The notes under the pieces were generated by a model. The model was given only the letters and a program-made list of their open reading frames with translations. It was not told the DNA's origin and searched no databases. From NCBI RefSeq assembly GCF_004571075.1, contig NZ_SPQP01000008.1:1-64000 (forward strand): DNA of 64,000 bases, in the 5' to 3' direction. This stretch comes from Blastococcus sp. TF02A-35. Its GTDB lineage: Bacteria > Actinomycetota > Actinomycetes > Mycobacteriales > Geodermatophilaceae. Made by a program: the position numbers and the translations under genes. Position 1 is the first letter of the stretch, and each line of letters starts with the position of its first letter. Shown in pieces: positions 25,404 through 36,289 of the stretch.

Positions 25404-26066
25404 CTAGCCCAGCGGCCGGGCGGGGACGCCGACGGCCGTGACGCCGGCCGGCAGGTCCCGGACGACGGCGGCGCCGGCGCCGACGGTGGTGCGGGCGCCG
25501 ACGCGCCGGCCCTCGATGACGGTGGAGCCGGTGCCCATCGTCACCTCGTCCTCGAGCACGGCGTTGCCGGAGACCGAGACGTTGGGGTTCACGGTCACGT
25601 AGTCGCCGAGCACGGCGTCGTGGCCGACGGTGGCCGCCAGGTTGAGGTGGACGTGCCGCCCGAGCCGGACGTTGGTGGTCACGACCGCCGACGCGCAGAC
25701 GATCGAGCCGGGCCCCAGCGCGACCCGGTGCCGGCCCAGCACCGCGCTGGGGTGGACCAGGGTGGTCGTCTCGCGCCCCTCGGCGCGCGCCCACTCGTCG
25801 ATGCGCCTGCGGGCGGCACCGCTGCCGATGGCGATGACGTGGCGGACGTCGGCGGGCAGGGAGGTCAGCCCGGCGACGGCGCCCAGGAAGGGGACCCCGC
25901 GCTCCTCGACCAGCTCGACGTCGGCGTGGCCGTCGGCCAGGAAGCCGACGCACTCCAGCTGCGGGTCGCCGGTCGCGGCGCGGGCGTCGTTGATCGCCTC
26001 GATCACGTCGTGCACCTCGCGGCCGAAGCCGCCCGCGCCGATGACGACCAGCGGGGTCGCGCTCAC
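25404..26066 (-). CDS. PglD/NeuD-type sugar acyltransferase (left-handed beta-helix)
   Basis: 220 aa. The N-terminal Rossmann-like part (LVVIGAGGFGREVHDVIEAI) binds nucleotide sugar. The C-terminal hexapeptide repeats (SIVCASAVVTTNVRLGRHVH; NLAATVGHDAVLGDYVTVNP; GNAVLEDEVTMGTGSTVIEG) form the left-handed beta-helix. A conserved catalytic His is in HVHLNLAATVGHD. These enzymes N- or O-acetylate amino-sugars such as the product of a DegT aminotransferase. The GTG start at 26066 overlaps the aminotransferase stop (GTGA), so both act in one pathway. Confidence 0.88.
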   Translation of the reverse strand: MSATPLVVIGAGGFGREVHDVIEAINDARAATGDPQLECVGFLADGHADVELVEERGVPFLGAVAGLTSLPADVRHVIAIGSGAARRRIDEWARAEGRETTTLVHPSAVLGRHRVALGPGSIVCASAVVTTNVRLGRHVHLNLAATVGHDAVLGDYVTVNPNVSVSGNAVLEDEVTMGTGSTVIEGRRVGARTTVGAGAAVVRDLPAGVTAVGVPARPLG

Positions 26067-27337
26067 GGCGCCAGCGGGGTCGGCGCCGGCAGCCGCTCGG
26101 CGGGGAGGTCGTCGAGCGCCCTGCGGCGGGGGTGCGGGACCAGGCGGGGCGCGCGGGTCCCCGGGGCGGTCGTGGGACGGTGCGGCGCGGTCCGCGGCGT
26201 CGTCGCGACGGCGCGCAGGACCAGGTCGCGGATCCGCTCGAGGGAGCCGGCGCTGATGTCGTTGGCCATCGGCAGCCCGACGATCCGCTCGGACAGCGAC
26301 TCGGTGACCCCCAGGTCGCCCGCCCGCCGAGTGGACCCGAGGGCCGGCAGCCGGTGCATCGGCGGGTCGAAGTACATGCGGACCTCGATCCGGGCGTCGT
26401 GCGCCTTCTGCAGCAGCAGGTCCCGGGCGGCGGCCGACGGCAGCGCCACCGGCACGAACTGGAACGTGGAGCCGGCCGAGCCGGCCTGGAACCTGGCGCC
26501 GGCCGGCTCGAGCTCGTCCCGGAGCCAGCCCGCGGCGGCCCGGCGGTGCGCCAGGACGTCGTCGAACCGGTCCAGCACGGCGAGGCCGACGGCCGCGGTG
26601 AGCTCGGGCATCTTCGCGTTGATGCCCAAGGGGCCGGTGACCGAGCGGGCGTGGTCGAAGCCGAAGTTGATCAGCTCGGCGAGCGAGGCGAGGACCGCGG
26701 TCGAGCGGGAGGTGACCAGCCCGCCCTCCCCGATGGCGAAGGGCTTGGTGGCGTGGAAGCTGAACACCTCCGCGTCACCCTGGTCCCCGAGGGTGCGGCC
26801 GTCCTCGTCGACGGCGCCGAACCCCGCCGCGGAGTCGACCACGAGCGGGACGCCCAGGTCGCGGGCCAGGGCGGCCACGGACTCCCGGCGCGCGCGGCTG
26901 GGGGCGGTGCCGAAGGTGGAGCAGTGCAGGATGCCGGCCAGCTCGTCGCGCAGCTCCCAGAGCAGGGCGAGGGACGCGTCGGAGGGCTGCCAGTCGTCCG
27001 GGTCGACGTCGACGAACACCGGCTCGAAGCCCGCCCAGCACACCGCGTTGACGGTGGCGATGAAGGTGAACGAGGGGACGGCGACGAGCCGGCGCCGCCC
27101 CTGGGGGGTGCCGAGGCAGGCGCGCAGCGCCACCATCAGGCCGGAGGTCGCGTTGTTGACCGCCACGCCCGGGTGCTCGAGCCCCAGCCGGTCGGCGCAG
27201 CTCCGCTCCAGCCGGGCCACGCAGGGGCCGCCGTTGGAGAACCAGCGCAGCCGCTCGGCCTCGGCGAACCAGGGCTCGACCTCGCGCAGGCTGGGCAGGG
27301 ACGGCGCCTGGAAGCGGATCAGCTCGTGTGCGACCAA
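26063..27337 (-). CDS. DegT/DnrJ/EryC1/StrS-family PLP sugar aminotransferase
   Basis: 424 aa from a TTG at 27337 with a GAGGAG ribosome site ~10 bases upstream. No ATG/GTG in frame keeps the conserved N-terminus without a long spurious leader. The PLP lysine lies in EVFSFHATKPFAIGEGG. Other marks: GVAVNNATSGLMVALRACLG, VDSAAGFGAVDEDGR with the PLP-ring Asp, and LGINAKMPELTAAVGLAVLD. It transfers an amino group to a keto-sugar nucleotide; the acetyltransferase and tri-modular glycosyltransferase follow. The last ~45 residues are a basic, Pro/Arg-rich extension. Confidence 0.88.
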   Translation of the reverse strand: MVAHELIRFQAPSLPSLREVEPWFAEAERLRWFSNGGPCVARLERSCADRLGLEHPGVAVNNATSGLMVALRACLGTPQGRRRLVAVPSFTFIATVNAVCWAGFEPVFVDVDPDDWQPSDASLALLWELRDELAGILHCSTFGTAPSRARRESVAALARDLGVPLVVDSAAGFGAVDEDGRTLGDQGDAEVFSFHATKPFAIGEGGLVTSRSTAVLASLAELINFGFDHARSVTGPLGINAKMPELTAAVGLAVLDRFDDVLAHRRAAAGWLRDELEPAGARFQAGSAGSTFQFVPVALPSAAARDLLLQKAHDARIEVRMYFDPPMHRLPALGSTRRAGDLGVTESLSERIVGLPMANDISAGSLERIRDLVLRAVATTPRTAPHRPTTAPGTRAPRLVPHPRRRALDDLPAERLPAPTPLAP

Positions 27338-27645
27338 CGGGGTGCGCTCCTCACGTGACGGGGTCCGCCCGGGCGGACGCGTGAGGCGTCCCGCTGAGGA
27401 TCCCGACACGTGCCCGGCCGGTGGGCCGGGGGCGCGTGACGACCGCACGGGACGGTCGGGGGAGGGCGGGGCCTTCCGGCCCGACTCCGGACAGGAGGCA
27501 TCGTCACCCGCTCGGTACGGGCAGTCTCCTGCGACTCGCCGTCACCGTGAGGTTGCGCAGGGTTCGTGGAACCAGGGCTGCGCACCGACCCCAGACGTCC
27601 CAGGCGTCCCGGCCGGTGGTCGCACCGGCCGGGACGCCCGGAGCG
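27338..27645. other. Intergenic region between fumC terminator and aminotransferase operon
   Basis: 308 bp with no gene. It holds the fumC terminator at its right part (27603-27638) and the GAGGAG ribosome site of the aminotransferase at its left end. It must contain the promoter for the glycan operon, but I could not pick a convincing -10/-35 pair. Confidence 0.5.
27603..27638 (-). terminator. Terminator after fumC
   Basis: 16-bp perfect stem (GGCGTCCCGGCCGGTG / CACCGGCCGGGACGCC) with GTCG loop, starting 8 bases past the fumC stop on the minus strand. Confidence 0.8.
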
Positions 27646-29040
<1,395 letters not shown>

Positions 29041-29210
29041 GGTGCGCTCCCGGTGGTGTGGATGGTGACAGTGCTCCGCACGGGACCCTAGACACCCCTG
29101 GGAGCACCCGTGGTCCCGCCCCGGGCCCGCTGCGCCGATCCAGGCCTCGAGCGCCGTCGGCGTTCGGCCGACACCGGTGCCCTCGCCGGCACGAGCCCCG
29201 AGGAGGGCCC

Positions 29211-29867
29211 ATGTCCCAGCCGCCGCACACCCCCGAGCCCGCCCCGTCGACCGACGGTCAGGCGGCGCCCGGCTGGCCGGCTCCCGAGCCCGCCTGGCCA
29301 GCCCCGGGTACCCAGCCGGCCCCCGACTGGGCCGCGACCGCTCCCACCTGGCAGCAGCCCGCGCCGGTCGCCGCGCCGCAGCCGGCCCCCGCGGCCACGC
29401 CGGCCGGGCGGGGCCGCTGGGTCGCGGCCGGTGCCGCCCTGGCCGGTCTCGCCGCCGGGGCGGTCGGGGCCACCTTCCTGATGACGGCGGTCGTCGCCGG
29501 CACCAGCGAGGACATGGGCCGCGCGCTGGCGGGGGAGCTCGCGCCGGCGATCGCCGAGGGTGTGCAGAACGGCATGCTCGACGCCACCGAGCAGTCGATG
29601 GGCGCCCTCCTGGAAGAGGAGTCCATGGGCTGGTACGCCGAGCCCCCGGGCGGCGAGGTCGAGCAGTTCCCGCCGGTCGCGCCGAAGGACCTGGGGCCCG
29701 ACGAGGTGCTGGACGAGTACGCCCAGAGCTGCTTCGAGGGCGACTTCCAGGCCTGCGACGACCTGCTGTACGAGTCGCCGCCCCTGTCGGCCTACGAGGA
29801 GTACGCCGGGACGTGCGGCGGCCGGGTCAAGGAGTTCGCCGTCCCGGTCTGCACCGAGCTGGAGTGA
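29211..29867 (+). CDS. Hypothetical membrane protein with Pro-rich cytoplasmic N-terminus
   Basis: 218 aa from ATG 29211 with a GAGGAGGG ribosome site. Residues 1-~70 are Pro/Ala/Trp-rich ([20 protein letters not shown]). One membrane segment lies at ~72-96 ([20 protein letters not shown]). The outer domain is acidic, with four Cys ([29 protein letters not shown]) that probably form disulfides. This layout is common among actinobacterial DUF4190-like or secreted-domain proteins; no function is assignable. Divergent from fumC. Confidence 0.75.
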   Translation: MSQPPHTPEPAPSTDGQAAPGWPAPEPAWPAPGTQPAPDWAATAPTWQQPAPVAAPQPAPAATPAGRGRWVAAGAALAGLAAGAVGATFLMTAVVAGTSEDMGRALAGELAPAIAEGVQNGMLDATEQSMGALLEEESMGWYAEPPGGEVEQFPPVAPKDLGPDEVLDEYAQSCFEGDFQACDDLLYESPPLSAYEEYAGTCGGRVKEFAVPVCTELE

Positions 29868-29925
29868 CGACGGGCCGCGGCCCGGCGCGGGTGCGCCGGT
29901 CCGTGGGGTCGGTACCGTCCCGGAC

Positions 29926-30546
29926 GTGAGCGACGACGCCGACCTCCCGGCCGTCCGCGCCTCCGACGCGGACCGCGAGGCCATCGTGTCGCGGTTGCAG
30001 ACCGCGGTGGGCGAGGGCCGCATCGACCTGGACGAGTTCACCCGGCGCACCGACGCCGCCTACTCGGCGGTGACCACCGCCGAGCTCGATCGGCTCGTCC
30101 ACGACCTGCCGGCGCCGGCGGAGATCGTCGGGAACCGCCTCCCGGCCCAGGTGAGCGAGGTCTTCGCCGACGTCCTCCTCGCCGGTGCCCAGCTTCCGCC
30201 GTCGCGCGTGTCCTCGGTCTTCGGCGACGTGCGCATCGACCTGCGCGGGCTGCGCACCGACCACCCGGCCGTCGACCTGCGCCTCACGTCGGTGTTCGGC
30301 GACATCGACGTCATCGTCTCCGAGGGCGTGGACGCGGTGCTGGAGGGCAGCACGGTCTTCGGCAACCGGAAGGTGCAGCTGGCGCCGGTGCCGCGGGTGC
30401 CCGGCACCCCGCGGGTGACGGTGCACGCCCGCAACGTCTTCGGGAACCTGCGGCTGCGCAGCCTCGCGCCCGGGGAGCCGGCCAGCCACTGGCGGGCGGT
30501 GCTCGGCCGGCTCGAGGGCGGCCGGGGCCGGGGGACGACGGGCTGA
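29926..30546 (+). CDS. DUF1707 (SHOCT-like) domain protein
   Basis: 206 aa from GTG 29926. The N-terminal DUF1707 segment is RASDADREAIVSRLQTAVGE then GRIDLDEFTRRTDAAYSAVT, its full signature. The C-terminal half has repeated short strands with FGD/FGN turns (SSVFGDVRIDLRGLRTDHPA; TSVFGDIDVIVSEGVDAVLE; STVFGNRKVQLAPVPRV). These resemble LiaF/cell-wall-active antibiotic response repeats. No membrane segment. The likely role is an envelope-stress-linked regulator, uncertain. It ends at a bidirectional hairpin facing glpX. Confidence 0.88.
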   Translation: MSDDADLPAVRASDADREAIVSRLQTAVGEGRIDLDEFTRRTDAAYSAVTTAELDRLVHDLPAPAEIVGNRLPAQVSEVFADVLLAGAQLPPSRVSSVFGDVRIDLRGLRTDHPAVDLRLTSVFGDIDVIVSEGVDAVLEGSTVFGNRKVQLAPVPRVPGTPRVTVHARNVFGNLRLRSLAPGEPASHWRAVLGRLEGGRGRGTTG

Positions 30547-30553
30547 CGGGCCC

Positions 30554-30579
30554 GGGGACCGGCCTGGCGGCCGGTCCCC
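30554..30579. terminator. Bidirectional terminator between DUF1707 gene and glpX
   Basis: 11-bp perfect stem GGGGACCGGCC / GGCCGGTCCCC with TGGC loop between two convergent stops (30546 and 30596). Confidence 0.75.
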
Positions 30580-30595
30580 GTCGTCGTGCCCGCGG

Positions 30596-31660
30596 TCAGC
30601 CGCGCTCGTCGTGCCGGTCGAAGGGCACCGCGGAGTAGGCGCTCAGCTTCTGCAGCGAGTGCAGGCTGTCGATGGAGCGGATGGTGCCCGAGCGCGACCG
30701 CATGACCAGCGACTGCGTGGTGCAGCCACCGGCGCTGTAGCGGACGCCGCGGAGCAGCTCGCCGTCGGTGATGCCGGTGGCCACGAAGAACACGTCGCCG
30801 CGGACCAGGTCGTCGATGTGCAGCACCCGGTCGAGGTCGTGGCCGGCGTCGAGGGCCTTCTGCCGCTCCTCGTCGTCCTTGGGCCAGAGCCTGCCCTGCA
30901 GCGCACCGCCCATGCACTTGAGCGCGCAGGCCGCGATGATGCCCTCCGGCGTGCCGCCGATGCCCAGCAGCAGGTCCACGCCGGTGCCCTCGCGCGCGGC
31001 GGCGATCGCGCCGGCGACGTCGCCGTCGGTGATGAACTTGATGCGGGCGCCGGCCTCCCGGACCTCGTGCACCAGCTGCTCGTGCCGGGGGCGGTCGAGG
31101 ATGCAGACGGTGACGTCGCCGACCGAGCCCTTCTTGGCCTTCGCGATCCGCCTGATGTTCTCCGCCACCGGGACGGTGATGTCGACGACGTCGGCGGCGG
31201 CGGGGCCGGTGGCCAGCTTCTCCATGTAGAAGACGGCCGAGGGGTCGTACATCGCGCCGCGCTCGGCGACGGCCATCACGGCGATGGCGTTGGGCATGCC
31301 CTTGGCCATCAGGGTGGTGCCGTCGATCGGGTCCACGGCGACGTCGCACTCGGGGCCGTTCCCGTCACCGACCTGCTCGCCGTTGTAGAGCATCGGCGCC
31401 TCGTCCTTCTCGCCCTCGCCGATGACGACGACGCCGTTCATGCTCACCGTGCCGATCAGGGCCCGCATGGCGTCCACGGCCGCGCCGTCGCCGCCGTTCT
31501 TGTCGCCGCGGCCCACCCAGCGGCCGGCCGCCATCGCGGCGGCCTCGGTGACCCGGACCAGCTCGAGGGCGAGGTTGCGGTCGGGGGCCGGGCGGTCGGC
31601 GCGGAAGCTCCCCCCGGCGGTCGTCGTGGGGAGGGGGCCTTCGGGGACGGGCAGCGACAC
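30596..31660 (-). CDS. glpX: Class II fructose-1,6-bisphosphatase GlpX
   Basis: 354 aa from the GTG at 31660, which has an AGGAGG ribosome site; longer in-frame readings are rejected. It hydrolyses fructose-1,6-bisphosphate in gluconeogenesis. Signatures: [54 protein letters not shown] (metal and phosphate site), [20 protein letters not shown]. In mycobacteria the class II enzyme is the main FBPase. A palindromic dispersed repeat (31674-31731) lies just upstream of the Shine-Dalgarno. Confidence 0.96.
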   Translation of the reverse strand: MSLPVPEGPLPTTTAGGSFRADRPAPDRNLALELVRVTEAAAMAAGRWVGRGDKNGGDGAAVDAMRALIGTVSMNGVVVIGEGEKDEAPMLYNGEQVGDGNGPECDVAVDPIDGTTLMAKGMPNAIAVMAVAERGAMYDPSAVFYMEKLATGPAAADVVDITVPVAENIRRIAKAKKGSVGDVTVCILDRPRHEQLVHEVREAGARIKFITDGDVAGAIAAAREGTGVDLLLGIGGTPEGIIAACALKCMGGALQGRLWPKDDEERQKALDAGHDLDRVLHIDDLVRGDVFFVATGITDGELLRGVRYSAGGCTTQSLVMRSRSGTIRSIDSLHSLQKLSAYSAVPFDRHDERG

Positions 31661-31673
31661 GGGGACCTCCTGG

Positions 31674-31731
31674 AGAAGGACCCCGTCCTCCCCACCCTGC
31701 GCGAGTTCAGGGCGGTGCCCGGGACGGGGCC
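31674..31731 (+). repeat. Dispersed palindromic repeat, copy A
   Basis: 58 bp with ends AGAAGGACCCCGTCCTCCCC and GGTGCCCGGGACGGGGCC flanking a variable centre of about 13 bp. The same ends occur at 38295-38352 in the opposite orientation. The ends can pair (GGACCCCGTCC with GGGACGGGGCC, CCACC with GGCGGTG). This looks like a REP/MITE-type element in the divergent glpX / DUF4245 gap. Confidence 0.6.
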
Positions 31732-31775
31732 ATGGGTGCGGCAGAGGGCGGGAGTGTTGCTGCGATCCTAGGGGC

Positions 31776-32402
31776 ATGACCGGAATCGGCCCGACGAGCC
31801 AGCACCCCCAGGGGCCCGACGACGCGGCGCCCGGCGAGGTGCCCCCGCCGGCGCCGACGGCGGTGGAGCGGGCCAACCGGATGAGCGCGGCGAACATGCT
31901 GCGCTCGCTGCTGCCCCTGGTGGTGATCTGCCTGCTCATCGTCGGTTGGCAGGCGTTCCGGACCGAGACCGGCGACCCGGTGCGGGAGGTCGACCCGACG
32001 ACCGCGGTGCGGGTGGCCCAGGCCGAGGCGGGCTACACCCTGCTGGTCCCGACCGGGCTCGACGAGGGCTACCGGCCGACGAGCGCGCGCAGCGACGCCG
32101 GGCGGGGCGGAGCGGGCGCTCCGGTGACCCTGGAGATCGGGTACGTGACCCCGTCCGGCCGGTTCGCCGGGTTCGTGGTCAGCGACTCCCCGACGGCCGA
32201 GCCGGTGGCCGCCGTGCTCGGCGGCGCGACCGGGGAGGGGCAGGTCGACCTCGGCGGGGAGGAGTGGACCCGGTCCACGACCGTCGAGGGGGAGACGGCG
32301 CTGTCCCGGGTCGCCGACGGGGTGACCGTCCTGGTCACCGGCTCGGCCCCCGACGAGGAGCTGGAGACCGTGGCCGGGTCGGTGCGGCCGTACGCAGGCT
32401 GA
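31776..32402 (+). CDS. DUF4245 membrane-anchored protein
   Basis: 208 aa from ATG 31776. A short Pro-rich cytoplasmic end, [20 protein letters not shown] leading into one membrane segment (~45-65), then an outer domain ([39 protein letters not shown]). This matches DUF4245, found beside glpX in many Actinobacteria. Function unknown. Convergent with xseB, with only 6 bases between stops and no room for a dedicated terminator. Confidence 0.85.
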   Translation: MTGIGPTSQHPQGPDDAAPGEVPPPAPTAVERANRMSAANMLRSLLPLVVICLLIVGWQAFRTETGDPVREVDPTTAVRVAQAEAGYTLLVPTGLDEGYRPTSARSDAGRGGAGAPVTLEIGYVTPSGRFAGFVVSDSPTAEPVAAVLGGATGEGQVDLGGEEWTRSTTVEGETALSRVADGVTVLVTGSAPDEELETVAGSVRPYAG

Positions 32403-32408
32403 CCGCGG

Positions 32409-32624
32409 TCAGTCCTCGGTGGGGGCGGCGGCGGCCAGGCGCTCGCGGGCCCGGTCGAGCCAGTGCTGGCACAGCTTCGCCAGCTCCTCGCCGCGCTCCC
32501 ACAGGCCGAGGGACTCCTCGAGGGTGAGGCCGCCGGCCTCCAGCCGGCGGACGACGTCGGCGAGCTCCTCGCGGGCCTGCTCGTAGGTCGTCGTCGGCTC
32601 GGGGCGCTCGTCAGGGCTGCTCAT
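32409..32624 (-). CDS. xseB: Exodeoxyribonuclease VII small subunit
   Basis: 71 aa. Signature: [20 protein letters not shown] then [20 protein letters not shown], the paired helices that bind XseA. ATG at 32624 overlaps the xseA stop (ATGA). A long in-frame reading to 33893 is antisense-type Arg-rich shadow of xseA. ExoVII degrades single-stranded DNA in repair. Confidence 0.95.
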   Translation of the reverse strand: MSSPDERPEPTTTYEQAREELADVVRRLEAGGLTLEESLGLWERGEELAKLCQHWLDRARERLAAAAPTED

Positions 32625-33877
32625 GCGGGGTCCTCCTGGTCGGTGCCGCGCTCGGCGCGCGGGTCGCTGGTCCGGTCGACGCGCACGGGGAGCCGGCCGC
32701 CGGCGACCCGGACCCGGAGCGGCTCGTCGTCGGCCACCTCCGCCGGGTCGCGGACGAGCGAGCCGTCGGCCCGCTGCACCACCGCGTAGCCCCGCTCCAG
32801 GGTGGCGGCGGGGGAGAGGGCGGCCACCCGGGCGCGGGCGTGCTCGAGGTCGCGCTCTGCGGACTCCACCCGGTGGGTCAGGGTGCGCCGGGCGCGGGTG
32901 CGCAGGCCCAGGACGTCGTCCTCCCGGCCGTGCAGCAGCCGGTCGGGTGCGGCGAGCGCGGGGCGGCTGCGCACGGACTCCAGCCAGCGCTCCTGCTGCT
33001 CCAGCCGGGAGGCGACCAGGTGCCGAGCGCGGGCGCGGAGGCCGTCGACCAGCCGGCGCTGCTCGCCGATCTCGGGGACGATCCGGTGCGCGGCGTCCGT
33101 GGGCGTGGCCGCGCGGACGTCGGCGACGTGGTCGACCAGAGTGGTGTCGGTCTCGTGCCCGACGGCGGTGACCACCGGGGTGCGGCACGCGGCGATGGCG
33201 CGGACCAGGCCCTCGTCGGAGAACGGCAGCAGGTCCTCGACCGAGCCACCGCCGCGCGCGACGACGATGACCTCCACCGCGGGGTCGGCGTCCAGCCGCC
33301 GCAGGCCCTCGATGACGTTGCCCGCCGCAGACGGCCCCTGGACCACGCAGTGGTGGGTGGCGAAGCGGACCGCCGGCCAGCGGCGGCGGGCGGTGACCAG
33401 CACGTCCCGCTCCGCCGCGCTGTCGCGACCGGTGATGAGCCCGACGACGCCCGGGGCGAACGGGAGCGGGCGCTTGCGGGCGGTGTCGAACAGCCCCTCG
33501 GCGGCGAGCAGCCGGCGCACCCGCTCGATGCGGGCGAGCAGCTCGCCGAGGCCGACGGCGCGGATCTCGGTCGCCCGGAGCGAGAACGACCCGCGGGCGA
33601 CGTAGTAGTCGGGGCGGGCGCGCACGACGACCCGGGCGCCCTCGGTGAGCTCCAGGCCTGGCCGCTCGGCGACGTCGCGGTGGCAGGTGACCGGGACCGA
33701 CAGGTCGGCCGCCGGGTCGCGGAGGGTCAGGAAGACCGTGGCCGCGCCGCTGCGGCGGGACAGCTGGGCGACCTGCCCCTCGACCCAGACCTCGCCGAGC
33801 CGGCCGATCCAGTCGGCCACCTTGCGCGCGACGGTGCGGACCGGCCACGGCGACTCGGGGGACGACGGAGAGGTCAC
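32621..33877 (-). CDS. xseA: Exodeoxyribonuclease VII large subunit
   Basis: 418 aa, normal length. N-terminal OB-fold ([41 protein letters not shown]). Catalytic domain: [57 protein letters not shown] helical tail ends in the [13 protein letters not shown] segment. It is the catalytic subunit of the ssDNA exonuclease ExoVII, translationally coupled to xseB. Confidence 0.96.
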   Translation of the reverse strand: MTSPSSPESPWPVRTVARKVADWIGRLGEVWVEGQVAQLSRRSGAATVFLTLRDPAADLSVPVTCHRDVAERPGLELTEGARVVVRARPDYYVARGSFSLRATEIRAVGLGELLARIERVRRLLAAEGLFDTARKRPLPFAPGVVGLITGRDSAAERDVLVTARRRWPAVRFATHHCVVQGPSAAGNVIEGLRRLDADPAVEVIVVARGGGSVEDLLPFSDEGLVRAIAACRTPVVTAVGHETDTTLVDHVADVRAATPTDAAHRIVPEIGEQRRLVDGLRARARHLVASRLEQQERWLESVRSRPALAAPDRLLHGREDDVLGLRTRARRTLTHRVESAERDLEHARARVAALSPAATLERGYAVVQRADGSLVRDPAEVADDEPLRVRVAGGRLPVRVDRTSDPRAERGTDQEDPA

Positions 33878-33920
33878 GCGTCGAGCCTGCCACGACCCTC
33901 CGACGGGTCCCCGCCGCAGC

Positions 33921-33951
33921 CCTCCGCGCCCCGGGGCCCGGGGCGCGGAGG
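33921..33951 (-). terminator. Terminator after the lipid-droplet-type protein gene
   Basis: 15-bp self-complementary arms CCTCCGCGCCCCGGG / CCCGGGGCGCGGAGG around a single central G, 18 bases past the stop of the minus-strand gene at 33969 and upstream of xseA. Confidence 0.65.
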
Positions 33952-33968
33952 TGCGGGAGGGCGCTCGC

Positions 33969-35108
33969 TCAGAGGCCGCGCGGGGCGAGCGGGCTGCTCT
34001 CGACGGCCTGCTCCTCGAGCTTCTCCAGCCGGTTGCGCAGCATCCGCAGGTACGGCTCGCGGGCGCGGTTGGCCTCCTCGTAGGCGAGGAGGTCGGCCAC
34101 GGTGCTCAGCGCGTAGCCGCGCAGGCGGCCGCGCAGCTGGGCGATGGAGAAGCTGTCGTAGCCGTCGACCGGCTCGGTGGCCGGGGCGCTGGAGGGCGCC
34201 TGGTCGCCGGACCCGCCGCCCTCGGCAGCGGTGTCGTCGGCGGGGGTGTCGTCCGTGGCAGCGGCGACCGGGCTGCCGCCCTCGTCGACGGCCACGGTCT
34301 CGGTGTCGGTGCTGGCGGTGTCGGTGCTGGCGGTGTCGGTGCCGGCGGCGTCGGTGGTCGCCACGGTCTCGTCGGTGCCGGCCTCGTCCTGCGGCGCCTC
34401 GACGGCGGCGATGCCCTCGTCGGTGACGGCCGCCTCGACGGTCTCCACGTCGCCCTCGGGCGTGAGCACGTCGACCGTCGTGGCGACGTCGGCGGTCTCG
34501 GTGGTGCCGGCCGGCGCGGCGTCGCCGGACTCCAGCAGCGCGCTCTCCAGCGCGTCGGCGTCCTCGGTGACCGGGGCGTCCTCACCGCCACCCGCGGCGG
34601 TCAGCGGGTCGGTGTCGGCGACCTCGGGCACCGCCTCGTCGATGGCGAGCTCGTCGAGCACCTCCTCGGTGCTCGGGGCCTCCTCGGCGACGTCGATGGC
34701 CTGCTCGGCGGTGGCCACCCCGTCGGCGGAGTCGACGACCGCGTCGTCGACGTCCACGCCGGCCTCCTCGGCGGCCGCGAGCACCGGCGCGACGTCGTCG
34801 TCGGAGACCCGGTCGAACGCCGAGTCGCGGACGCCGTTGGACGGCTGGGTCACGGTGACCGGCTCGACGTCGTCGTCGAACGTCGCCAGCCCCGGCTCGC
34901 TGTCACCCCGCAGCCCGGTGAGCAGCTCGTCGCCGCGGGCGACCAGCCCGGCGTAGGTCTGCTGCGCCTTCATGGCGTGCTGCATCGCCATCCCGATCAC
35001 GCGCACGGGCAGCCCCGGCAGCGTCTCGGGCAGCTTGCGCGCCTCGTCGAGCACGGTGGCTGCCAGACCGGCGGCAGCGCGGACAACCTCGGGGATCTCT
35101 CGGGCCAT
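33969..35108 (-). CDS. Acidic repeat protein with lipid-droplet-associated-type N-terminus
   Basis: 379 aa from ATG 35108. The N-terminus ([59 protein letters not shown]) matches the actinobacterial 'lipid droplet-associated protein' encoded next to xseA and ispH (Rv1109c-type, from memory). Here a ~210-residue Asp/Glu/Ala/Thr-rich insert with TDTAST repeats follows. The C-terminus ([20 protein letters not shown]) continues into a SAP-like helix and a final [16 protein letters not shown]. The insert is probably disordered. Binding to lipid droplets or membranes is inference. Confidence 0.75.
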   Translation of the reverse strand: MAREIPEVVRAAAGLAATVLDEARKLPETLPGLPVRVIGMAMQHAMKAQQTYAGLVARGDELLTGLRGDSEPGLATFDDDVEPVTVTQPSNGVRDSAFDRVSDDDVAPVLAAAEEAGVDVDDAVVDSADGVATAEQAIDVAEEAPSTEEVLDELAIDEAVPEVADTDPLTAAGGGEDAPVTEDADALESALLESGDAAPAGTTETADVATTVDVLTPEGDVETVEAAVTDEGIAAVEAPQDEAGTDETVATTDAAGTDTASTDTASTDTETVAVDEGGSPVAAATDDTPADDTAAEGGGSGDQAPSSAPATEPVDGYDSFSIAQLRGRLRGYALSTVADLLAYEEANRAREPYLRMLRNRLEKLEEQAVESSPLAPRGL

Positions 35109-35239
35109 GCGCACAGCGTGCCCCAGAAAGGCGCAGGCAACACACCGACCAGCGCGGATACGCCGGTACGGAGGACCGGCCGAGCGTGGCGCGTGGCCCG
35201 TACCACTCCCGCGGCGGCGGTTTCGGGGCCGTGCGCACC

Positions 35240-35245
35240 TACCAT
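35240..35245 (+). promoter_or_regulatory. -10 element for leaderless ispH transcript
   Basis: TACCAT followed by 6 bases and then the ispH ATG at 35252 puts the transcription start at or next to the A of the start codon. No Shine-Dalgarno precedes the ATG. No convincing -35 was seen. Confidence 0.45.
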
Positions 35246-35251
35246 GGGGGC

Positions 35252-36223
35252 ATGGCTGATCAGCGCGGACGTGTCCTGCTGGCCGACCCCCGGGGCTACT
35301 GCGCCGGTGTCGACCGGGCGGTGGTCGCGGTCGAGCGCGCCCTGGAGATCCACGGCGCCCCCGTCTACGTCCGCAAGCAGATCGTCCACAACAAGCACGT
35401 GGTGGCGACGCTGGAGCGGCGCGGCGCGATCTTCGTGGAGGAGACCGAGGAGGTGCCCGAGGGCTCGGTCGTCGTCTTCAGTGCCCACGGCGTCTCCCCG
35501 GCCGTGCACCAGGAGGCCGCGGCGCGGCAGCTGCACACCATCGACGCGACCTGCCCGCTGGTGACGAAGGTGCACCAGGAGGCCAAGCGGTTCGCCCGCG
35601 ACGACTACGACATCCTGCTGATCGGCCACCGCGGCCACGAGGAGGTCGAGGGCACCTTCGGCGAGGCGCCGTCGCACATGCAGCTGGTCGACGGTCCCGA
35701 GGACGTCGCCAACGTGCAGGTGCGCGACCCCGACAAGGTCGTCTGGCTGTCGCAGACCACGCTCTCGGTCGACGAGACCCTGGCCACGGTGGACCAGCTG
35801 AAGAACCGGTTCCCCGGGCTGCAGTCCCCGCCCAGCGACGACATCTGCTACGCCACCCAGAACCGCCAGCAGGCCGTGAAGCAGATGGCCGGCGAGTGCG
35901 ACCTGGTCCTGGTCGTGGGCTCGACCAACTCGTCGAACTCGGTGCGGCTGGTGGAGGTGGCGCTCGAGGCGGGCGCCCGGGCCTCCTACCTCGTGGACTA
36001 CGCCTCGGAGATCGACGAGGCCTGGCTGGAGGGCGTCGGCACGGTCGGCGTGACCAGCGGCGCCTCGGTCCCGGAGATCCTGGTCAGCGAGGTGCTGGAC
36101 TGGCTGGCGCAGCGCGGCTACCCGGACGTCGAGACGGTGAAGGCCGCCGAGGAGCGCCTGGTCTTCGCGCTGCCGCACGAGCTGCGGGCCAAGCGCCGGA
36201 CGCCGGACGCCGCGGGCGACTAA
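35252..36223 (+). CDS. ispH: 4-Hydroxy-3-methylbut-2-enyl diphosphate reductase IspH
   Basis: 323 aa from ATG 35252. It catalyses the last MEP-pathway step, making IPP and DMAPP with a [4Fe-4S] cluster. The cluster cysteines are in [26 protein letters not shown] and [14 protein letters not shown]. Also seen are [11 protein letters not shown], the catalytic [13 protein letters not shown] segment and a [13 protein letters not shown] tail. The +65-base in-frame extension to 35186 is rejected because of the -10 at 35240. Flanked by the lipid-droplet-type gene and DUF6542, as in other Actinobacteria. Confidence 0.97.
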   Translation: MADQRGRVLLADPRGYCAGVDRAVVAVERALEIHGAPVYVRKQIVHNKHVVATLERRGAIFVEETEEVPEGSVVVFSAHGVSPAVHQEAAARQLHTIDATCPLVTKVHQEAKRFARDDYDILLIGHRGHEEVEGTFGEAPSHMQLVDGPEDVANVQVRDPDKVVWLSQTTLSVDETLATVDQLKNRFPGLQSPPSDDICYATQNRQQAVKQMAGECDLVLVVGSTNSSNSVRLVEVALEAGARASYLVDYASEIDEAWLEGVGTVGVTSGASVPEILVSEVLDWLAQRGYPDVETVKAAEERLVFALPHELRAKRRTPDAAGD

Positions 36224-36232
36224 CCCCGCCCC

Positions 36233-36285
36233 CACGAACGACGAAGCCCCGGTCCGCGAGTGCGGCCGGGGCTTCGTCGTTCGTG
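36233..36285. terminator. Bidirectional terminator between ispH and DUF6542 gene
   Basis: 20-bp stem: CACGAACGACGAAGCCCCGG (36233-36252) with CCGGGGCTTCGTCGTTCGTG (36266-36285), 13-nt loop. It sits between convergent stops at 36223 and 36290. Confidence 0.85.
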
Positions 36286-36289
36286 CGGG

